DNA from: Firmicutes bacterium UBA2595
GTDB lineage: Bacteria; Bacillota; Thermincolia; Thermincolales; UBA2595
Direction of reading: 5' to 3'
Assembly: GCA_002339745.1 (NCBI GenBank)
Contig: DDKP01000080.1
Location: 15,356-20,521 of the forward strand
DNA length: 5,166 bases
Shown here: positions 1-5,166 of the stretch, piece by piece
Numbering within the stretch: position 1 is the first letter of the stretch
Layout of the letters: each line of letters opens with the position of its first letter
Notes under the pieces: model-generated
Told to the model about the DNA's origin: nothing
Databases searched by the model: none
Seen by the model: only the letters and a program-made list of their open reading frames with translations
Made by a program: the position numbers and the translations under genes

Positions 1-789
1 AAAGAAACTATACCCAGTTCAAAATGCACGAGGTGCCACTCGCAGAAAAGGCATGTTTCCCCGTCGGGTGACCTGATTATACCTCACGCCAAGCACGCAA
101 AGAAGAAGATAGGCTGTAGTGAATGTCACAGGGGTGTGGCACACGGTAACATTGCCACCAGGCAGATGACCATAGACGGAAATTTTGCCAGGTGGACCCC
201 CGCCTACGGAAAGGATCAGATGACCGGAAGCAACACGGGTTTAGCAATGGCAGCCTGTATTGAATGTCATAATACAAAAAAAGTAACCACTGACTGCGAG
301 GCCTGCCACCGGGAAATAGTCAAACCGGAGGACCATAAGACTCCCGAATGGATGTCCAGACATGGAAATTTGGCCAGGGAGAATATCAATGGTTGCGATA
401 GGTGCCATTCGGTAACCTCGGTTTTCGAAGTTACCAATATTTCCGATCCGGTTATCAATTACGTGCAAACCAATTCTCTTTGCTGGGGGTGCCATCAAAA
501 AAGACCGGCGAGCCATTCAGGGAACTGGGCAGACGAGCATTCGGTCAAGGCCAAGGCCGATCCGGACTCGTGCCGGGCCTGCCATAGCCGGACCAGACCG
601 CTGAAAGGTTTTAAGGGAGCGGATACTTTCTGCATGGGTTGTCATAGAGGGAAGCACCTGAATTTCAACCGGGCTCTCCACCCTGTTCCGTTAACTGGAG
701 GGGGCAAGCCAGGGGAAATGTGCGGGAAGTGCCACAGTTTGGCAGTCTGCGGTAAATGCCATTTTAACCTGCGAAATTCTAAAAACTAA
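1..789 (+). CDS. Multiheme c-type cytochrome, at least ten hemes (5'-truncated by window edge)
   Basis: The reading frame is open from base 1 to the TAA at 787-789, giving 262 residues of a protein whose start lies outside the window. It holds ten CXXCH heme c attachment motifs at partial residues 9-13, 39-43, 86-90, 99-103, 132-136, 161-165, 191-195, 211-215, 241-245 and 250-254. Ten further histidines are visible (18, 29, 32, 48, 112, 121, 172, 180, 219, 227), enough for bis-histidine ligation of every visible heme. The protein is rich in Lys and Arg. The last two motifs (CGKCH, four residues, CGKCH) sit very close to the C-terminus. The visible start, CTRCH then a His-rich linker then CSECH, recalls NapC/NirT/NrfH-type quinol-oxidising cytochromes, but the part that would carry their membrane anchor is missing, so that assignment is inference. 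It acts outside the cytoplasm, since heme c is attached there, probably as a membrane-associated or wall-zone electron carrier. The gene lies 13 bases upstream of the TPR gene and is probably co-transcribed with it. Certain as a multiheme cytochrome; the exact subfamily is unknown. Confidence 0.95.
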   Translation, partial: KETIPSSKCTRCHSQKRHVSPSGDLIIPHAKHAKKKIGCSECHRGVAHGNIATRQMTIDGNFARWTPAYGKDQMTGSNTGLAMAACIECHNTKKVTTDCEACHREIVKPEDHKTPEWMSRHGNLARENINGCDRCHSVTSVFEVTNISDPVINYVQTNSLCWGCHQKRPASHSGNWADEHSVKAKADPDSCRACHSRTRPLKGFKGADTFCMGCHRGKHLNFNRALHPVPLTGGGKPGEMCGKCHSLAVCGKCHFNLRNSKN

Positions 790-795
790 AGGAGG
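788..795 (+). promoter_or_regulatory. Ribosome binding site for the TPR gene
   Basis: AAAGGAGG lies seven bases before the ATG at 803 and overlaps the TAA stop of the upstream cytochrome gene. This supports translational coupling and the choice of the ATG at 803. Confidence 0.85.
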
Positions 796-802
796 AGCGA
801 AA

Positions 803-1456
803 ATGTCTGTCTCACTGAGAGAAAGGCCTGCAGCTCAGTATATCAATCCGTACCAGGCATGGGCCTTGATTTTTGCTTCCGCGCTTATATTTGCGGCGGC
901 TGGAACAATCATCGGAAAAACTTTTTTTTGGAACAACAATACAGGGTATGAAAGCGCTCTGGCCAAACAACTGACCGTTGCGCAGGAGAGAACCAAGACT
1001 GACCCCAAGAGTCCAGGCAACTGGGTCAACCTTGGCTGGATATATTTCCAGCAGGGGCAGTACAACCAGGCTCTGGCACAGTACAAAAAAGCCATGGATA
1101 TTGATCCGAATTATTACCCCGCATATTACAATCTTGGGCTGGCATATATGCAGGTTAAAAAATATGACCTGGCGGCAGAAACCCTGAAAAAAGCTGTAAC
1201 ACTTGAACCTAAAAGCGGAGTGGCCTTCCTCAACCTGGGAATAAGCTATACCCAACTTGGTAAATATGATGAAGCTTTAAAGTACCTGCAACAGGCGTAC
1301 AAGTTTAACTCGGGGTCGGCAGAGGTATTGTACCAGATTGGATTGGCATATGAAAAAAGCGGCCGGAAAGAAGACGCCATTTACCAGTATAATGCCGCTG
1401 TCGGTTTTGATCCCAAGTACAAACCGGCCCGGGAAGCCTTGGCGAGATTAAAATAA
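803..1456 (+). CDS. Membrane-anchored TPR-repeat protein
   Basis: The protein has 217 residues. A short N-terminal segment with Arg6 and Arg8 precedes one hydrophobic helix at about residues 18-38. A linker follows, then four consecutive 34-residue tetratricopeptide repeats at about 71-104, 105-138, 139-172 and 173-206. Each shows the typical pattern of W/Y-x-x-L-G, a central A-Y, and a closing D/E-P or similar turn (for example NLGLAYMQVKKYDLA). The positive charges before the helix suggest the N-terminus is inside and the TPR domain outside. TPR domains bind proteins, so the likely role is to dock or help assemble the cytochromes encoded on both sides; the partner is inference. It has no CXXCH motif and no enzyme motif. 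The start is fixed by a strong ribosome binding site seven bases upstream. The short gap to the preceding gene indicates one operon. Confident as a TPR membrane protein, not as to function. Confidence 0.92.
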   Translation: MSVSLRERPAAQYINPYQAWALIFASALIFAAAGTIIGKTFFWNNNTGYESALAKQLTVAQERTKTDPKSPGNWVNLGWIYFQQGQYNQALAQYKKAMDIDPNYYPAYYNLGLAYMQVKKYDLAAETLKKAVTLEPKSGVAFLNLGISYTQLGKYDEALKYLQQAYKFNSGSAEVLYQIGLAYEKSGRKEDAIYQYNAAVGFDPKYKPAREALARLK

Positions 1457-1484
1457 TATTTTTCAGCGCTAAAACCTAATGATT

Positions 1485-1493
1485 AAGGAGAGG
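1485..1493 (+). promoter_or_regulatory. Ribosome binding site that points to a TTG start
   Basis: AAGGAGAGG lies downstream of the ATG at 1479 and just upstream of an in-frame TTG at 1500; the AAGGAG core is nine bases from that TTG. No Shine-Dalgarno-like sequence precedes the ATG at 1479 (bases 1457-1478 are T-rich, then AGCGCTAAAACCTA). The site therefore favours TTG at 1500 as the real start. Confidence 0.65.
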
Positions 1494-1499
1494 ACAACA

Positions 1500-2495
1500 T
1501 TGTCGGCTATATCCGTTACTTTAAGGGACATATTCTGGAAATTCGACAGGGACAAGCTGCGACGCGTCATCTTAGCCATATTTGTTATTGAACTTGTAGT
1601 TTTTATGTATCTTTATATGTCAAACAGGAACCTGGTGAACGTGGTTGATAACTACCTTGGTTCTGTGAGACAGCCAACCTTATTGTTCAATATTTACGGA
1701 GCAGAAAAAACTCCGCTGAACAGGCCCCTGTCAGTTATTGTTTCGGGAAATAAAATCTATGTTGCTGACACCGGTAACCAGAGGATTCAGGTTTTTGACA
1801 ACAGCGGCAACCCACTGTTCACTTTCGGAAAAAACGGCGCCGGTAAAGGTGAATTCAGATTCCCTTACGGGATGGCGGCAGACAAGTCGGGACAATTGTA
1901 TGTGGCCGACATGTACAACGGCAATGTCCAGGTCTTCAGTAAAGATGGCAATTTTATCAAATATTTCGGAAGTACTGCAGATTTCATAAAACCGGCAGGT
2001 CTTTTCATCGACGGGGAAACGCTCTATATCACCGATGTGGCTCTCCATAAAGTAATGGTTTTTGACCTTGGGGGCAAGAAAATCAGGGAATTAGGGAAAA
2101 AAGGAAAGGCTCCCGGCGAATTTGATTCCCCAAACGCTGTTACGGTGGCCAACGGTAACGTGATAATCAGCGACAGCGGAAACGACCGGGTGCAAGTGTT
2201 CAATAAACTGGGCCAGTTTGCTTACTATCTTGGCGAAGGAGCAAAAGGAGGAAAGGTATCCTTTGTCAATCCCAGAGGTGTCGGCGTTGATGCTAAGGGG
2301 ACGATTTACGTGGTCAACAACATCGTCAATCAGGTGGCAGGGTTTAACAGCAAAGGAGAAAAGCTATTTGTTTTTGGTACGATGGGAAATCAGCCCGATC
2401 AGTTTTACCTGCCGAACGGGCTCTTTGTGGATGATCAGGGTAGAATATTCATTACCGATACAGTCAACCAGAGGGTAGACGTCTATCAAAACTAG
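1500..2495 (+). CDS. Membrane-anchored six-bladed NHL beta-propeller protein
   Basis: From the TTG at 1500 the protein has 331 residues; from the ATG at 1479 it would have 338. TTG is preferred because the only good ribosome binding site (1485-1493) lies between the two. The N-terminal segment carries several Lys and Arg residues, followed by one membrane helix at about residues 21-40. The rest is extracytoplasmic by the positive-inside rule. Six NHL repeats follow, each with a pattern like P-x-G/A-hydrophobic, then I/L-Y-V-A-D, then R-V-Q-V-F and a closing F-G. Examples are IYVADTGNQRIQVF, LYVADMYNGNVQVF and IFITDTVNQRVDVY. The last repeat ends at its third strand (RVDVYQN). The missing strand is probably supplied by LLFNIYG just before the first repeat, which would close a six-bladed propeller. 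NHL propellers usually bind proteins or other ligands. There is no heme motif. The gene sits between a TPR scaffold and a dodecaheme cytochrome, so a cytochrome-docking or assembly role is plausible but inferred. As I recall, Geobacter has NHL-repeat genes beside extracellular cytochrome genes such as omcS. Confidence 0.9.
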   Translation: MSAISVTLRDIFWKFDRDKLRRVILAIFVIELVVFMYLYMSNRNLVNVVDNYLGSVRQPTLLFNIYGAEKTPLNRPLSVIVSGNKIYVADTGNQRIQVFDNSGNPLFTFGKNGAGKGEFRFPYGMAADKSGQLYVADMYNGNVQVFSKDGNFIKYFGSTADFIKPAGLFIDGETLYITDVALHKVMVFDLGGKKIRELGKKGKAPGEFDSPNAVTVANGNVIISDSGNDRVQVFNKLGQFAYYLGEGAKGGKVSFVNPRGVGVDAKGTIYVVNNIVNQVAGFNSKGEKLFVFGTMGNQPDQFYLPNGLFVDDQGRIFITDTVNQRVDVYQN

Positions 2496-2532
2496 TTTCA
2501 TGAGGGTTTCCCAAGGTTTCCATACAAAAAAT

Positions 2533-2561
2533 TTGCAGCCCGGAAAAGAGGTGAATACGAT
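2533..2561 (+). promoter_or_regulatory. Weak candidate sigma-A-type promoter before the dodecaheme gene
   Basis: TTGCAG (2533-2538) and TACGAT (2556-2561) are separated by 17 bases, in the 109-base gap between the NHL and dodecaheme genes. The matches to TTGACA and TATAAT are only three and four of six bases. The gap is much longer than the others in this unit, so an internal promoter is reasonable, but this pair is weak. The same gap holds the 7-base direct repeat GGTTTCC at 2505-2511 and 2515-2521, ten bases apart, with a partial third copy GTTTCC at 2573-2578. Confidence 0.22.
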
Positions 2562-2590
2562 AAGGGCCATTTGTTTCCACAGAGTACTGA

Positions 2591-2597
2591 AAGGAGG
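2591..2597 (+). promoter_or_regulatory. Ribosome binding site that fixes the dodecaheme cytochrome start
   Basis: AAGGAGG lies seven bases before the ATG at 2605. The protein from this ATG begins directly with a signal peptide. The in-frame ATG at 2500 has no ribosome binding site and would place 35 extra residues before the signal peptide. Confidence 0.9.
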
Positions 2598-2604
2598 TTA
2601 TTTG

Positions 2605-5055
2605 ATGTCCAGACTCAAAAAATGCCTGATTCTGGTTTTGAGTGTTCTGCTGGTGACCGTATTTGCCGGGACAGCGATAGCTGCGCAGCAGAAACTGGAT
2701 CCAGCAGGCAGTGATACCAAAGGCAGTTATCTGCCCACTCCAAAGGAGTTTAACGCGGATAACAAAAGCAACTATCCTCTGGAAATTTACCTTCCAAACG
2801 AGCTTGATCCTTCTGCCTACAGAATCCACAGTAATTACTCAAAGAACACAGACGCTTGTGCGTCATGCCACGCAACCCACACCGCCGTAGGCGAAAGCCT
2901 GCTGCAATGGGGGAGCGTGTACGATACCTGTATTGCCTGCCATGACGGCACCATTTCTTCAACCTATGACGTTGTTGGCGGAAACATTGCAGGTACTACC
3001 AAAGTAACTTACGGTGGTATGTTTGGCACTGGTAAAGAAGGTTCTTTCTCAAGCCATAATGTCCAGGAAGCCGTAAACATTTCGGCTGCTCCGGGAGGAA
3101 CCAGTGACAGCACGAATGTTAACCCGGTTACAGGCCAGGTAGCCAGCTGGAACGTGCAGTTTGGTTGCGAAAGCTGCCATTCTCCTCACGGACAGGGCGG
3201 CAACGCCAGGATTTTGAGCCCCGACCCCAATGGTATAGCCTGGCAGAAATATAACAAGGGCGAAACCAAGGGTGTTACTCTTACGGAAATAACTCCCGGG
3301 GAGTACAAAACCGTTGACAGCGCCGGCAAGGCATACTTCTGGATTAAGGGCTACCCGTACAGTTTGAAAACAGTTATCTATGAGAACGGTTCCCCGTTGA
3401 CCAATGACAAGTATACTGTTGATAACTCCAACGGACAGTATACCGTAATAAAATTTAATAAAGGTTATACTCCTGCAGGAAGCTTAACAGCCGACTTTAT
3501 CCCTGCATTAAAAGTTGATATGCAGATCACTGACTACCTGAAAGACACAGAAAATATTGTTTACAAGTCGGGCATGAACAGCTTCTGCGGCGCATGCCAC
3601 ACTGACTACAACACGGAAAAAGTTAACGGTTCAGGCCATACCAGTTCAGGTACATATACCGAGGCTTACCGCCACAAAGTAGGATTTACCTGGTATGATA
3701 CTGCAAAATTGACTGCTAACAATATGCCGCTGGAAAGCGGAAAAGCCACCTGTACAACCTGCCACTTTGCCCACGGCGCTAACGACGAACTCTGGTCCAG
3801 GACTGTTGGAGCCGATTGGGGAACTGAACAGGCAGGTTCTTCCGCCCTCAAGCGTTTGCCCAACATGGGTACCTGCGAGACATGTCATGAGAAAGGCGCG
3901 GGAGCGGAAGGATACAACACTGTTGTTGCATCCAGTTCATCCACTGTGATGAATGCTCCTGAGGCGGAATACGTAGGTTCCGGTAAGTGCGAAAGCTGCC
4001 ATTCGAAGCACTTTACCGGATGGAAGTCTACCCTGCACAGCCAGATGATGAGAACAGAAATATTACCTGTTGCTCTTGACCCGAATTCTGCAACTGGCTG
4101 GAAAAATGGCGAAGTCCTCAAGAACAACCAGACAGGCGCTACCCATTCCCCGAGTGATGTGGTAATGACCATTGGCAGCAAGTGGAAACAGCGTTTTCTC
4201 GTTGGCAATGAAACCACCGGTTACCAGTTTCTTGACAAACAGTGGAACATTGTTAAGGGTGTATGGGAGTCCTACGGCCAGAAAGCTAATTGGGAACAGC
4301 AGTGTACAACTTGTCATACCACCGGTTACAGGATTACCAGCTACTCGGAAGATCCTGCCAGCGCTACGATTTCTATTACCCACAAGTTCATAGAAAAGAG
4401 TATTGGTTGTGAGGCATGCCATGGTCCGGGCAGCAATCACGTCAAGGCTCCTTCTGATGTAAATATCTGGAACCCGGCGAAGCAGTCTGCCCAGGCACAG
4501 AGCCTGGCGTGTGGATACTGCCATGTCAGAATGGAAAGTGCCCTGTACAAGACCAAGAAAGGCGCCACTCTTGGATGGCGTGAAGATGCAGCCGCTCCCG
4601 TAGGTCAGATTTACAAACCTGGTGATGACTGGACACAGTGGGCAACTGTACCCGGTCTTGACGGGAACTTTGCCGATTACTATCAGGGTTCCCCGACTAC
4701 CAGCCAGGCTGCTTCTGACTTCCAAAACATGTTCTATCCGGCCAACGGTTCAGGCAAATACGACTCCAAGAAGCACCACCAGCAGTACCAGGAATTTGTT
4801 CAGTCCAAGCACTTTGCTACCAATACTATGAGCTGTAATACCTGCCATAGTTCACACAGCAAGAACGCTAACAGGTCACAGCTTAAGTTAACTGCTGCTC
4901 AGACCTGCGCCACCTGTCACGGCACAACTATGAACCTCACCCAGTTCATGCCGATGACCGGTAGGACTGCCGGCGATGTGTACATGCGCTCACACACCTT
5001 TAGCCAGTATGCTACTCCCCAACCAGCCGGAGCTCTGACGGCAGTAAACCCCTAA
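2605..5055 (+). CDS. Secreted dodecaheme c-type cytochrome
   Basis: The protein has 816 residues. A Sec signal peptide spans about residues 1-26: a basic start, a hydrophobic core, and an AIA/A cleavage site. Cys7 precedes the core, so this is not a lipoprotein. Twelve CXXCH motifs lie at 85-89, 109-113, 188-192, 328-332, 383-387, 424-428, 462-466, 567-571, 602-606, 636-640, 744-748 and 768-772. Seventeen other histidines are present, enough for bis-histidine ligation of all hemes. The first two motifs form a doubled-CXXCH module. Residues about 205-312 lack hemes and look like an inserted beta-sandwich. From about 455 the sequence resembles the cytochrome c554 family: YVGSGKCESCH, CTTCHTTGY, GCEACHGPGSNH and CGYCH. 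Two more hemes close the protein. No C-terminal anchor, sortase signal or S-layer homology domain is seen. It probably acts outside the membrane as an electron carrier or terminal reductase towards an extracellular acceptor. A catalytic role, for instance nitrite reduction, is not supported: no CXXCK motif is present. It is the last gene before a terminator. Confidence 0.95.
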   Translation: MSRLKKCLILVLSVLLVTVFAGTAIAAQQKLDPAGSDTKGSYLPTPKEFNADNKSNYPLEIYLPNELDPSAYRIHSNYSKNTDACASCHATHTAVGESLLQWGSVYDTCIACHDGTISSTYDVVGGNIAGTTKVTYGGMFGTGKEGSFSSHNVQEAVNISAAPGGTSDSTNVNPVTGQVASWNVQFGCESCHSPHGQGGNARILSPDPNGIAWQKYNKGETKGVTLTEITPGEYKTVDSAGKAYFWIKGYPYSLKTVIYENGSPLTNDKYTVDNSNGQYTVIKFNKGYTPAGSLTADFIPALKVDMQITDYLKDTENIVYKSGMNSFCGACHTDYNTEKVNGSGHTSSGTYTEAYRHKVGFTWYDTAKLTANNMPLESGKATCTTCHFAHGANDELWSRTVGADWGTEQAGSSALKRLPNMGTCETCHEKGAGAEGYNTVVASSSSTVMNAPEAEYVGSGKCESCHSKHFTGWKSTLHSQMMRTEILPVALDPNSATGWKNGEVLKNNQTGATHSPSDVVMTIGSKWKQRFLVGNETTGYQFLDKQWNIVKGVWESYGQKANWEQQCTTCHTTGYRITSYSEDPASATISITHKFIEKSIGCEACHGPGSNHVKAPSDVNIWNPAKQSAQAQSLACGYCHVRMESALYKTKKGATLGWREDAAAPVGQIYKPGDDWTQWATVPGLDGNFADYYQGSPTTSQAASDFQNMFYPANGSGKYDSKKHHQQYQEFVQSKHFATNTMSCNTCHSSHSKNANRSQLKLTAAQTCATCHGTTMNLTQFMPMTGRTAGDVYMRSHTFSQYATPQPAGALTAVNP

Positions 5056-5079
5056 TTAACTGAAGTCTTTTATTTAAGA

Positions 5080-5122
5080 GCCAAGGTACCGTACTTGGTA
5101 CCTTGGCCCCATAATTTTTTTT
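5080..5122 (+). terminator. Rho-independent terminator closing the cytochrome operon
   Basis: The arms GCCAAGGTACC (5080-5090) and GGTACCTTGGC (5097-5107) pair perfectly over 11 bases around a 6-base loop (GTACTT). A run of eight T follows at 5115-5122. Seven bases (CCCATAA) separate the stem from the T run, which is slightly long. It begins 24 bases after the dodecaheme stop codon. The reverse strand has no matching T run, so termination is probably one-directional. Confidence 0.9.
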
Positions 5123-5166
5123 GTAATGATATTCACCAGTCTGAGCATATAACCGGGAGGTCAGGT
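5123..5166 (+). other. Spacer after the terminator, possible leader of a downstream gene
   Basis: No gene is present in these 44 bases. GGGAGG at 5155-5160 could be a ribosome binding site for a gene starting just past the window. TATAAC at 5148-5153 resembles a -10 box, but no -35 element stands at a suitable distance. Confidence 0.3.

Noticed and set aside
136..789. GTG at 136 as the start of the first cytochrome gene
   Set aside because: The frame is open upstream to base 1 and contains two more CXXCH motifs (25-39 and 115-129). No ribosome binding site precedes 136. The gene is truncated by the window edge.
812..1255. Open frame on the minus strand opposite the TPR gene
   Set aside because: The + strand frame has clear TPR repeats and a strong ribosome binding site; the antisense product has no recognisable features.
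2500..2604. ATG at 2500 as the start of the dodecaheme cytochrome
   Set aside because: It has no ribosome binding site and would put 35 residues ahead of a normal signal peptide. The ATG at 2605 has AAGGAGG at good spacing.
2605..2688. Lipoprotein signal in the dodecaheme cytochrome
   Set aside because: The only early cysteine (residue 7) precedes the hydrophobic core, so there is no lipobox. The end of the signal fits signal peptidase I.
4063..4725. Long open frame on the minus strand (about 220 codons) inside the dodecaheme gene
   Set aside because: It lies entirely antisense to a gene with certain heme motifs, and its translation shows no recognisable domain. It is a shadow of the real gene.
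2605..5055. Catalytic nitrite reductase (NrfA-like) function
   Set aside because: No CXXCK motif is present. All twelve heme motifs are plain CXXCH and enough histidines exist for bis-histidine ligation. An active-site heme is not excluded but is not supported.
5121..5153. Promoter for a downstream gene (TTGTAA and TATAAC)
   Set aside because: The spacing is 21 bases, too long for a standard promoter, and the TTGTAA overlaps the terminator T run.

Overview
The window looks like part of a metal- or electrode-reducing Gram-positive (Firmicutes/Bacillota) genome, in the style of Thermincola, Carboxydothermus or related Peptococcaceae. The evidence is indirect. Shine-Dalgarno sequences are strong and AGGAGG-like, base composition is moderate, one gene probably starts with TTG, and the signal peptide is an ordinary Sec type with no lipobox. 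The locus is dense in multiheme c-type cytochromes, as seen in Gram-positive bacteria that respire extracellular acceptors. The genus cannot be fixed from this sequence alone; Geobacter-like or other lineages are less likely but not excluded.

Layout: all four genes are on the + strand and appear to form one transcription unit. (1) Positions 1-789 hold the C-terminal 262 residues of a multiheme cytochrome c with 10 CXXCH motifs visible; its start lies upstream of the window. (2) After 13 bases, 803-1456 encodes a 217-residue protein with one N-terminal membrane helix and four TPR repeats. (3) After 43 bases, 1500-2495 (TTG start preferred; an ATG at 1479 is the alternative) encodes a protein with one membrane helix and a six-bladed NHL beta-propeller. 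(4) After a 109-base gap holding a strong ribosome binding site and possibly a weak promoter, 2605-5055 encodes an 816-residue secreted dodecaheme cytochrome c. A rho-independent terminator at 5080-5122 closes the unit. The last 44 bases hold no gene but end in a possible ribosome binding site for a gene beyond the window.

Inferred joint role: the first cytochrome would take electrons at or near the membrane. The secreted dodecaheme cytochrome would carry them across the wall or outward to an extracellular acceptor. The TPR and NHL proteins, both predicted to be anchored in the membrane with their repeat domains outside, would be scaffolds or assembly factors for the cytochromes. The pairing of TPR and NHL scaffold genes with two large cytochromes, and a likely beta-sandwich insert in the dodecaheme protein, are the most interesting points. 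No transposon, CRISPR array, tRNA or rRNA was seen.
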